5,614 bases of DNA from JBBRWV01 sp038248985 (lineage in GTDB: Bacteria > Planctomycetota > Phycisphaerae > WQYP01). The stretch covers positions 1 to 5,614 of the forward strand of contig JBBRWV010000171.1 in assembly GCA_038248985.1 (NCBI GenBank), given 5' to 3'. The notes under the pieces are model-generated. The model had not been told where the DNA came from. It saw only the letters and a list, made by a program, of their open reading frames with translations, and made no database searches. The translations under genes and the position numbers were made by a program. Positions 1 to 5,614 of the stretch are shown piece after piece (within the stretch, counting starts at the first letter, position 1; every line of letters starts with the position of its first letter).

Positions 1-3000
1 CCGGCCCCCCCCGGCGGGCCCGGTAAGGGGGGGCGGAGCGTTGGAAATCGAGGTATAGGAGCCGGTCAGGAGGACATCGGTGCCGGAGGGATCGCCGAGG
101 GCGGTGAGGGAGTAGCCTTCCATGCCGTAGGGGTAGATTCGGAAGGTGATGGTGGCGGTGGTGTTTTGGAGGGCGGCGAGGGCGGCGAGGTTGAAGGTCC
201 AAGGGGAGGAAGGGACGCCGGGGTCGCCGGGAGTGGTGAGGGCGGCGGAGAAAGGTGCGGCGTTGACGGAGTAGGTGATGGCGAGGGCGCTGGGGGGCGC
301 ATCGTCCTGGAAGTAGCTGCGGAGAGAGAGGGAGGCGAGGCTGATTTTTTTGCCGGCGGTGGGGGTGACGGCGAAGGTGTAGTACTGGTTGTTGGCGAGG
401 GCGTTGGCGAGGGAGGTATTGTTGGCGGGGGTTTCGGAGGCGAAGCGGTTGGGGCGGAGGTCGACGGCCCAGTCGGAGGTGCTGGCGGTGAGGCCGGGGC
501 CGCGGGTGAGAGTGGAGAGGGTGACGCGGGAGGTGGCGAAGCCGGTGGCGGATATTTCGGAGCCGGTTTTGCCATTGAATTCAAAGAGTGCGAGGGTGCC
601 GTTTTGGGCTTCGGGGAGGATGATGACGGAGCGTTCATTGGAGGGGAGTGATTCGCCGGAGGCGTTGTAGGCATCGACGACGATGAAGTATTGCTGGGAT
701 TGGGTGAGGCCGGGGAGGGTGAAGGAGGTGACGTGGCCGACGTTGCGGGAGTGGGAGTAGACGCCGGAGGAGGCGCCATAGCGGACTTTGTAGCCGGTAG
801 CGCCGGCGACGGCGGTCCAGGCGAGGAGGGCGGATTGATCACCATCGACGGCGGAGGTGAGGGTGGGGCTGGCGGGCGCGCCGAGGCCGGCGAGGGCGAG
901 GGTTTTGAGGGTGAAGGCGACGGAGGAGGCGGCGCGGACGCGGAGGGAATGGACGCCCTTGGTGAGGAAGACGTTGCCGGTGATGGCGGAGGTGCCGGTG
1001 GTGCCGGAGACGAAGGGGGTGTTGTCGGCGAGGATGACGAGTGAGCCGCCAGCGCCGGTGGTGGTGGCGGAGAGGGTGTAGGTTTTGGTTTCGGGGACGG
1101 TGACGGTCCAGTTAAGCCAACCGCCGGCGGTGGAGAAATGACCGGTGACGGTGTCGGCGTCGTCGGAGATATCGGCGGTGCCGGGGCGGAGGACGACGGG
1201 GCCGAAGAGGCCGTTGGTGGCTTCGGGGGGGAGGGAGTTGGCGAAGGCGTCGATGCCCTGGATGATGGGGAATTGGCCGACATCGAGGAGTCCCTGGCGG
1301 GCGTAGTAGTCGGACCAACTGGGCCACTGGGGATAGGTGCCGAAGACGTTGATGGCGGAGCCGGACTGGTAGAAATATTGCATGAAGATTTTTTGAGCTT
1401 CGGCGGTGCGGGGGTCGCCATATTTGGCGGCGAGTTGGAGCCAGGAGCCGCCGTCATCGCCGCCGAGGGACCAGCCGCTTTCGTAGGAGAGTTGTTCGAG
1501 GCCGTAGGCTTTGGCCCAGGCGGCTTCGTTGTTCATAGTGTCCTGGATATTTTGTCCGGCGGGTTGTCCGACGGCTTCGCCGCCGCCGGGGAGACCGTCG
1601 GCGAAGAAGCGATCGACGGAGGTGACACGGATGTCGTCGAAGAAGGTCATTTGCTGGGTGTAGTTGTGGCCGGAGAGATCGCCCATGCCCTGGATGGTGA
1701 TTTTGTGGTTGGAGCCGGGGGCGAGGTAGAAGGATTTAGTGTTGTAGTAGTTGCTCCAGACCCAGTAGACGTTGTGGGCCTGCCAGGCGTCTTCGCCGGT
1801 TTGGAGTTTGGGGGGTGTGTAGCCGTTTTCCTGGCTGAAGGTTTTGGCGGTGATGTCGATGGTGTCGTCGAGGAAGATGCGAATGGTTTGGAGGTCGGGG
1901 CTGGAGGCGCCGTTTTTGACTCGATTGACGGCTTTGAAGGAGAATCCGTAGATGTTGGAGATGGTGGCGGTGGGGGTGGTGAAGTGGAAGGAGATGGAGC
2001 CTTGGTCTTCGATGTAGCCGACCTGGGTGCCGGTTTTGGGGGTGGGGATGCTGTCGGTGGAGGAGTAGTCGCGGGCGATGCCAGCGTTGCCGGAGTAGAC
2101 GAAGCCGGTGCCGGCGGGGTTGCGGTTGAAGCCGGCGGTGACGGTGGTGGCGTCGAAGCTGTTATTGACGGGGAAGTTGGTGAGTCCGCTGTCGTTGACG
2201 GCGCCGTAGTAGCTGGCACCCCCGCCGCCCCAGAGCCAGTAGTTGACGGCGCGGGGTACGGCGACGTGGTTGAGGCCGTCGGCGTTGTTGAAGTATTTTT
2301 CGGCCCAGGTGAGGGCGATGCGTGCGGTGTCGTTTTCGTTGGCGTATTGCCATTCGTAGAGGGGACGGACGCGGGGGTTGGTGCTGGTGCCGGGCAGGGC
2401 GGCGTGGCCGAAGACGGAGCGGAAGGTGTCGGAGAACTGGAAGGTGCGGAGGATGAGTTTGCGGTAGCGCCAGGTTTCCAGGGAGGTGTATTCGCCGGCA
2501 CCGTTTTTGGTGGTAGGGAGGTTGTCGGAGTTGAAGATGTTGTAGAGGCCGTTGCGGGCGTCGACATCGGCGGCGGTGAGGCGGTCGAGGTTGACGTAGT
2601 CGGTATTGAAGACGCCGAACCAGTTCCACATTTCGTTTTCGATTTCGAAGTAAAGCCTGAGGTTGGAGTTGAGGGGGGGATGTACGGGGTTGGCGGTGGC
2701 GGCGGTGTAGGGATTTCCGGCGGCATCGGAGCCGAATTTGAAGAGGTTGGCGAGGTTGAGGACGTAGGCGTCGGAGGCGAGGGTGGGGATGGAGATCATG
2801 ATGTCGCGGCCGGTTTCATTGGCGAGCATGATCTTGGTTTCCCAACTGGCGGAGTTTTCGGAGGGTTCACCGAAATAGTAGGGGTTGGTGGAGGTGCCTT
2901 CGGACTGGTTGGCGTAATCGGCGGGGGTGCGGTCGGCCCAGTTCATTTGCTGATTGGCGACGTACTGGTGGCGGAGGACGGTGAAGTGGCTCATGGCGTC

Positions 3001-4107
3001 TTTGATCTGGGGGGTGAAGAGGGTGGTGGCGTTGGTGGGGTAGGTGGTGGCAGCGTCGGGGGAAGTGGGGCGCATGAGGCGGAGGTTGGTGATGCCGGCG
3101 GGGCCACCGACGAGACCGGTGCGGGTGGAGTTGCGGATGATGAAGACGGTGGCGTTGTCGGCGGCGGAGGCGGAGGAGAAGGTGCCGGAGGAGGTATTGG
3201 TGGCGGCGTTGTAGGCGTAGGTGAGGGAGTTGTCCTGGAAGTTTCCGACGACGGAGACATGGGCTTTGCCGGTGAAGGAGTAGGAGATTTTGCCGCGCAT
3301 GAGGGGGTCGAGGTCGGTGCCCTGGTTGAGGCTTTCCTGGAAGATGTAGGCACCATTGCCGAGGGGCCATCCGTTGGCGTCGAGGGCGGGCGCGGGACCG
3401 CCGTCGTTGCCTTCCCAAGTGGCGCGAGCGCCTTTTACGATGTCGGTGAAGGCGGAGGACCAATCGGGGTTGTTGATACCGGACTGGGTGACGGGGTCAA
3501 TGACTTCTTCGGGGGTGCTGATGCTGGACCAGCGGAGGCGTACGGAGGCGGTGCCGGTGAGTTCTTTGTAGGTGATGCGGACGTCGTAGGGGGTGCCGGC
3601 GACGAGGGCGAGGGCACCGGCGGCGTCGGCGCCGGTGTAGGCGGTTTGGTTGATGAGGGTGGAGTAGGCGGCGTCGGAGGATTTTTTGATTTCGAGTTTG
3701 AAGGATTCATCGGCGAAGGCTTTGAAGGTGTAGGTTTCGGAGAAGCGGGCGAGGAGTTGGCCGGTCCAGAGGATGGAGTAGTTGTCGGCGCCGATGTCTT
3801 TGAAGCCGGCGGAGACGGAGCCGCCGGGTTTGAGGGTGGAGCCCCAGTCGAAGTCGATGCGTACGTCTTTGCGGGTGAAGGTGACGGGAGCGGTGAGGGT
3901 GGTGTTGTTGTAGTAGGTGCCAGTGAGGCCGGCGTTGGTCCAGCCGCCGCCGACGGCGACAGAGAGGAGGAGGCGGGATTCGAGGGGTTGGAGGAGGGAG
4001 TGGCGGGGGGTGGAGCGGCGGCGGATTTGGCGGCGGGTGGGGCGGGGTGGGGGCACGGAGGTGGCGGGGAGATTGGTGCGGGAGGTGGAGAGGAATGAGG
4101 GGGCCAT
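1..4107 (-). CDS. Large secreted multidomain glycoside-hydrolase-like protein (PA14, TIM-barrel-like, Fn3), C-terminus outside window
   Basis: A frame of 1369 codons with no stop runs from ATG at 4107 off the left edge, with GGAG five bases before the start. Codons are overwhelmingly C- or A-ending throughout, which supports this frame over the other five. Residues 1-36 are Arg/Pro-rich and are followed at about 41-49 by PLESRLLLS, close to the planctomycete LEPR-XLL export/surface motif. Residues 59-195 look like a PA14 domain (AGLTGTYYNN start, FADESFKLEI core). Residues 215-520 resemble the first half of a clan GH-A type barrel, ending in a strand with ENEMWNW; E492 is the candidate acid/base. 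A candidate nucleophile, E876, lies in YESGWS. Between them, about 655-832, is an apparently inserted beta-sandwich. Then come a CBM6/35-like sandwich (966-1075), a fibronectin III domain (1077-1165) and a further sandwich with TLTRGPGL (1168-1352), a style common in planctomycetes and verrucomicrobia. The likely role is binding and cleaving a polysaccharide outside the cell. Substrate and exact family are not identifiable, and catalytic assignments are inference by motif. Confidence 0.9.
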   Translation of the reverse strand, partial: MAPSFLSTSRTNLPATSVPPPRPTRRQIRRRSTPRHSLLQPLESRLLLSVAVGGGWTNAGLTGTYYNNTTLTAPVTFTRKDVRIDFDWGSTLKPGGSVSAGFKDIGADNYSILWTGQLLARFSETYTFKAFADESFKLEIKKSSDAAYSTLINQTAYTGADAAGALALVAGTPYDVRITYKELTGTASVRLRWSSISTPEEVIDPVTQSGINNPDWSSAFTDIVKGARATWEGNDGGPAPALDANGWPLGNGAYIFQESLNQGTDLDPLMRGKISYSFTGKAHVSVVGNFQDNSLTYAYNAATNTSSGTFSSASAADNATVFIIRNSTRTGLVGGPAGITNLRLMRPTSPDAATTYPTNATTLFTPQIKDAMSHFTVLRHQYVANQQMNWADRTPADYANQSEGTSTNPYYFGEPSENSASWETKIMLANETGRDIMISIPTLASDAYVLNLANLFKFGSDAAGNPYTAATANPVHPPLNSNLRLYFEIENEMWNWFGVFNTDYVNLDRLTAADVDARNGLYNIFNSDNLPTTKNGAGEYTSLETWRYRKLILRTFQFSDTFRSVFGHAALPGTSTNPRVRPLYEWQYANENDTARIALTWAEKYFNNADGLNHVAVPRAVNYWLWGGGGASYYGAVNDSGLTNFPVNNSFDATTVTAGFNRNPAGTGFVYSGNAGIARDYSSTDSIPTPKTGTQVGYIEDQGSISFHFTTPTATISNIYGFSFKAVNRVKNGASSPDLQTIRIFLDDTIDITAKTFSQENGYTPPKLQTGEDAWQAHNVYWVWSNYYNTKSFYLAPGSNHKITIQGMGDLSGHNYTQQMTFFDDIRVTSVDRFFADGLPGGGEAVGQPAGQNIQDTMNNEAAWAKAYGLEQLSYESGWSLGGDDGGSWLQLAAKYGDPRTAEAQKIFMQYFYQSGSAINVFGTYPQWPSWSDYYARQGLLDVGQFPIIQGIDAFANSLPPEATNGLFGPVVLRPGTADISDDADTVTGHFSTAGGWLNWTVTVPETKTYTLSATTTGAGGSLVILADNTPFVSGTTGTSAITGNVFLTKGVHSLRVRAASSVAFTLKTLALAGLGAPASPTLTSAVDGDQSALLAWTAVAGATGYKVRYGASSGVYSHSRNVGHVTSFTLPGLTQSQQYFIVVDAYNASGESLPSNERSVIILPEAQNGTLALFEFNGKTGSEISATGFATSRVTLSTLTRGPGLTASTSDWAVDLRPNRFASETPANNTSLANALANNQYYTFAVTPTAGKKISLASLSLRSYFQDDAPPSALAITYSVNAAPFSAALTTPGDPGVPSSPWTFNLAALAALQNTTATITFRIYPYGMEGYSLTALGDPSGTDVLLTGSYTSISNAPPPLTGPAGGGR

Positions 4108-4112
4108 GGGAA

Positions 4113-4116
4113 CTCC
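4113..4116 (-). promoter_or_regulatory. Ribosome binding site of the large secreted protein
   Basis: On the minus strand GGAG stands five bases upstream of the ATG at 4107, a normal Shine-Dalgarno spacing. It supports this ATG as the start; the first 36 residues it adds precede the PLESRLLLS motif, as expected for proteins with this signature. Confidence 0.6.
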
Positions 4117-4200
4117 GTTCTGGCGGGGATGGTGGGCTGGAGGTGTTAAGCTGGGTGTTTTAGGGAAGGCGATTTTGGGTATCAGTGGGTATTTGGGAAG

Positions 4201-4228
4201 ATTACGATTGGATGGTTGAGGGCGTCAA
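4201..4228 (-). promoter_or_regulatory. Candidate sigma-70-type promoter for the large secreted protein gene
   Basis: On the minus strand TTGACG (4223-4228, five of six matches to the -35 consensus) is followed after 16 bases by CGTAAT (4201-4206, four of six matches to the -10 consensus). It would give a leader of roughly 85-90 bases before the ATG at 4107. The call rests on short motifs only, and planctomycete promoters often diverge from this consensus, so it is tentative. Confidence 0.3.
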
Positions 4229-4288
4229 GTTGGGGGCAGTTATTTGGATGAAGGCTCATTATTTGAGACGCAGGGGGAAAATTATCGG

Positions 4289-4303
4289 AGGCATGTATTG
4301 CCT
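4289..4303. repeat. Short inverted repeat (5-base arms)
   Basis: AGGCA and TGCCT flank a five-base loop. On the minus strand four T residues follow within about ten bases, so it could be a weak terminator-like or operator-like structure upstream of the large gene. A stem this short can arise by chance. Confidence 0.2.
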
Positions 4304-4305
4304 AA

Positions 4306-4320
4306 GCTGCTCCATTTATC
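4306..4320. repeat. Imperfect direct repeat, copy 1
   Basis: GCTGCTCCATTTATC matches the sequence at 4398-4413 at 14 of 15 aligned bases, with one single-base gap. Both copies lie in the same intergenic region 92 bases apart. A pair of regulator-binding sites is possible; no known regulator motif was recognised. Confidence 0.4.
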
Positions 4321-4325
4321 TAAAT
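4314..4325. repeat. Small AT-rich palindrome
   Basis: ATTTA and TAAAT are perfect inverted arms around a two-base centre (ATTTATCTAAAT). It overlaps the end of direct-repeat copy 1. It could be an operator half-site pair, but it is short and AT-rich, so chance is a real alternative. Confidence 0.25.
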
Positions 4326-4397
4326 TCGCGCAACGACAAAAGGGCACTGAGGGGTTTTTCAGGGATGTAGGGGGTTAAAATGTGGGGACTATCTATC

Positions 4398-4413
4398 GCT
4401 GCCTCTATTTATC
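4398..4413. repeat. Imperfect direct repeat, copy 2
   Basis: GCTGCCTCTATTTATC is the second copy of the element at 4306-4320, differing by one extra C and one C/T change. It lies about 60 bases beyond the stop of the MuiA-like gene, upstream of the candidate promoter of the large gene. Confidence 0.4.
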
Positions 4414-4470
4414 GTGGATTTGAGGGAATGCAGGTGAAAATTTTGGCAAGTGGGAAGGGGCTGTGGCGGA

Positions 4471-5079
4471 TTATTTTTCGATGGTGATGTGGTAGGTGAC
4501 GGAGGTGGTGGGGAGGGTGAGGTCAAGGCGGAGGAGGGCGCAGAGGCCGCGGCGGTTTTGGAAGGCGTGGGGTTGGTGGAAAGGGGGATCGGTGGGGGCG
4601 ACGAAGTGGGCGAGTTTTTCGAGGTAGGCGCGTTGTTCGGCGAGGACTTCGCGGGTTTTGGTGTTGGCGGCGAGTTTGTCGGAGAGGGCGCGGATCTGGG
4701 TGTCGAGGGCGCGGACTTCATCGCGGACGTCGGTGGAGACGGGGCGTTCGCGGTAGCTGATGGAGCGGACGGAGGTGGATTCGGGGTTGGCGGGTTCGGC
4801 GAAGAGGGAGTTGGCGAGGAGGCGATCGGGGAGTTCGGAGACGACGATTTCGGTGAGGCCGGTGGAGGCGGGGAGGTCAATGAGGCGGGTGACGAGGGCT
4901 TGTCCGCGGTAGACGGTGATGGCGTCGATTTTGCTTTTGATGGGTGCGGGTTCGGCGGGTTGGGCGGGGACGGCGGGCGCGGGAGGCGTGACGACGGGGG
5001 CGGCGAAGAGGAAATGAGGGGTGGCGGGGAGGATGGCGACGGTGAAGAGGAAGGCGGCGAGAGTGAGGGGGCGTTTCAT
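4471..5079 (-). CDS. Exported short MuiA/DUF4139-family protein carrying the DUF4140-type N-terminal domain
   Basis: The protein has 202 residues. Residues 1-27 form a Sec signal peptide: MKR, a hydrophobic core, then FLFAAP with cleavage likely after A26 or A27. A Pro/Ala-rich linker (28-46) follows. Residues 51-112 match the N-terminal domain of the mucoidy-inhibitor MuiA/DUF4139 family: a strand ITVYRGQALVTR, then IVVSELPDRLLANSL and SVRSISYRERPV. Residues 116-158 form a charged heptad-like helix ending in LEKLAHFVAPT, as in full-length relatives. Those are usually about 500 residues or longer; here the text jumps after residue 163 to a short tail ending LDLTLPTTSVTYHITIEK, which resembles the extreme C-terminal strands of DUF4139. 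An internal in-frame deletion is therefore likely. C-ending codons persist to the stop, so the tail is read in its proper frame. Biochemical function of the family is not established. The ATG at 5079 is chosen over an upstream ATG (5247) because of the signal peptide and the adjacent GGAGGT. Confidence 0.85.
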   Translation of the reverse strand: MKRPLTLAAFLFTVAILPATPHFLFAAPVVTPPAPAVPAQPAEPAPIKSKIDAITVYRGQALVTRLIDLPASTGLTEIVVSELPDRLLANSLFAEPANPESTSVRSISYRERPVSTDVRDEVRALDTQIRALSDKLAANTKTREVLAEQRAYLEKLAHFVAPTDPPFHQPHAFQNRRGLCALLRLDLTLPTTSVTYHITIEK

Positions 5080-5083
5080 GGGG

Positions 5084-5089
5084 ACCTCC
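5084..5089 (-). promoter_or_regulatory. Ribosome binding site of the MuiA-like gene
   Basis: A full GGAGGT lies on the minus strand four bases before the ATG at 5079. It decides the start in favour of the signal-peptide methionine and against the in-frame upstream ATG at 5247, which would add 56 residues of non-coding character. Confidence 0.7.
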
Positions 5090-5209
5090 GTGAAAGGTAA
5101 GGTGGTGGAAAAAGCAGGGACGTGTTGTGGGTTGGACGCGTGAGAGAGGGAGGGGTGCAAGGAATTTTTGGGGATGACGAGTGGAGGTGGTAGGGGTTGG
5201 GGACGCGGG

Positions 5210-5215
5210 TAGAAT
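5210..5215 (+). promoter_or_regulatory. Possible -10 element giving a leaderless pgeF transcript
   Basis: TAGAAT matches five of six bases of TATAAT and ends six bases before the pgeF ATG. Transcription starting about seven bases downstream would begin at the A of the start codon. No good -35 box is seen at the usual distance. The same TAG is also an in-frame stop that prevents any upstream extension of pgeF. Confidence 0.3.
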
Positions 5216-5221
5216 GGGAGG

Positions 5222-5614
5222 ATGCTGAAACGGACGGAACATGGCAATGGGGTGGTGACGTATCAGAGTGAGGTGTTGATGCGGGTGGGGGTGGTGCATG
5301 GGTTTTCGACGCGGGTGGGTGGGGTTTCGGAGGGGGAGTTTGCGTGTTTGAATTTGGGGAATGCAATGGGGGCGGCGGTGCAGGATGCGGAGGGGAATAT
5401 TCGGGAGAATTTTCGGCGGTTGCAGGAGGCGCTGGGGGCGAGCGATTATTTGCGGGCGTGGGTGAAACAGGTGCATGGGCGGCGGGTGGAGTTGGTAGAT
5501 TTTGAGCCGGAGGGGGAATATGGGGAGACGTTGGAGGCGGCGGTGCGGGATCGGTTTGGGGGGCAGTTGAGTGCGGATGCGTTGGTGACGGGGGTGAAGG
5601 GGGTTTTGCTGACG
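5222..5614 (+). CDS. pgeF: Peptidoglycan editing factor PgeF / YfiH (Cu-oxidase_4, laccase-domain family), N-terminal part
   Basis: The first 131 codons are present and the gene runs off the right edge; family members are usually about 240-280 residues. Diagnostic blocks are HGFSTRVGGVSEGEF (26-40), CLNLGN (42-47), the ENFRRLQEALG helix (62-72), WVKQVHG (80-86) and SADALVTGVKGVLLT (117-131), which in relatives leads directly to the ADC block holding the active-site cysteine. H85 in QVHG corresponds to the first conserved metal/catalytic histidine; the cysteine and second histidine would lie beyond the window. Members are cytoplasmic zinc or copper enzymes, reported as purine nucleoside phosphorylase/adenosine deaminase-like and, in E. 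coli, as preventing misincorporation of L-Ser in peptidoglycan precursors. A somewhat long segment (about 93-116) separates QVHG from the SADALVT block. The ATG at 5222 is fixed by an in-frame TAG four codons upstream; GGGAGG touches the ATG directly, too close for standard Shine-Dalgarno pairing. Codons are mostly G-ending, the opposite of the neighbouring minus-strand genes. Confidence 0.93.
   Translation, partial: MLKRTEHGNGVVTYQSEVLMRVGVVHGFSTRVGGVSEGEFACLNLGNAMGAAVQDAEGNIRENFRRLQEALGASDYLRAWVKQVHGRRVELVDFEPEGEYGETLEAAVRDRFGGQLSADALVTGVKGVLLT

Larger units (their letters stand above)
4108..4470. other. Intergenic region, less GC-rich, with candidate regulatory elements
   Basis: This 363-base gap lies between the stop of the MuiA-like gene and the start of the large secreted protein gene, both on the minus strand. 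From about 4230 to 4445 it is visibly richer in A and T than the flanking genes. It contains a candidate promoter, an imperfect direct repeat and a small palindrome, listed separately. I see no tRNA-like sequence and no convincing hairpin plus T-run terminator. A short GTG-started plus-strand frame (4185-4370) shows no codon bias or ribosome binding site and is not called. Confidence 0.7.
5080..5221. other. Divergent intergenic region
   Basis: These 142 bases separate the MuiA-like gene from the divergent pgeF gene and must hold the 5' signals of both. Apart from the GGAGGT of the minus gene and a possible -10 box for the plus gene, I see no clear promoter pair. The strand remains G-rich here. 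Confidence 0.6.

Noticed and set aside
66..1457. A 463-codon minus-strand frame very rich in Pro, Ser, Thr and Ala, with a similar 359-codon frame at 1647-2726
   Set aside because: They are shifted frames of the large gene. The Pro/Ser/Thr content results from reading GCC/ACC/CTC/TCC-type codons out of phase.
1138..4098. A 986-codon plus-strand open frame, Gly/Val/Glu-rich
   Set aside because: It lies opposite the real large gene; its composition is just the complement of C-ending codons on the minus strand, and no domain is recognisable. Stops are rare because of the strand bias.
4336..4361. Possible hairpin with CTGA/TCAG arms near 4347-4362
   Set aside because: Only four base pairs with a long loop and no T-run; not distinguishable from chance.
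4185..4370. A 61-codon plus-strand frame in the intergenic region
   Set aside because: GTG start without a clear ribosome binding site, no consistent third-position bias in its second half, and no recognisable motif.
4450..5100. A 216-codon Gly-rich plus-strand frame opposite the MuiA-like gene
   Set aside because: It is the antisense shadow of a gene supported by a signal peptide, family motifs and a ribosome binding site.
5080..5247. N-terminal extension of the MuiA-like protein to an upstream ATG at 5247
   Set aside because: It would overlap the start of pgeF, lacks coding character, and would bury a good signal peptide that has its own GGAGGT at proper spacing.
1..5614. A novel defence or mobile system
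   Set aside because: No transposase, integrase, nuclease, toxin, CRISPR repeat, terminal inverted repeat or reverse transcriptase signature was seen; all three genes fit ordinary chromosomal content.

Overview
The window looks like chromosomal DNA of a planctomycete, most likely of the Phycisphaerae type. It is GC-rich, it encodes a very large secreted protein whose N-terminus carries a motif close to the LEPR-XLL signature of surface and exported proteins in that phylum, and that protein combines PA14, glycosidase-like, fibronectin III and beta-sandwich modules typical of polysaccharide-degrading planctomycetes and verrucomicrobia. The taxonomic call is an inference from one motif and the domain style. 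No RNA gene, CRISPR array or mobile element was seen.

Layout. Bases 1-4107 hold one continuous minus-strand reading frame of 1369 codons that begins at 4107 and runs off the left edge without a stop. It was missed by simple ORF calling because it has no stop in the window. Bases 4108-4470 are a less GC-rich intergenic stretch with a candidate promoter, an imperfect direct repeat and a small palindrome. Bases 4471-5079 (minus) encode a 202-residue exported protein with the N-terminal domain of the DUF4139/MuiA family but without the usual long remainder. Bases 5080-5221 separate it from a divergent plus-strand gene, 5222 to the right edge, which is the N-terminal 131 residues of a PgeF/YfiH multicopper-type oxidoreductase-like protein (peptidoglycan editing factor).

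How the genes relate. The two minus-strand genes are codirectional but 363 bases apart, and the candidate promoter lies in the gap, so they are probably separate transcription units. The large protein probably acts outside the cell or on its surface on a polysaccharide; PgeF is a cytoplasmic housekeeping protein. I see no evidence for a shared pathway.

The most striking property of the window is compositional. The plus strand is strongly G- and T-rich whichever strand is coding. Minus-strand genes use C/A-ending codons and the plus-strand gene uses G/T-ending codons, so gene direction almost inverts codon choice. This also creates long spurious open frames, including one of 986 codons opposite the real large gene.
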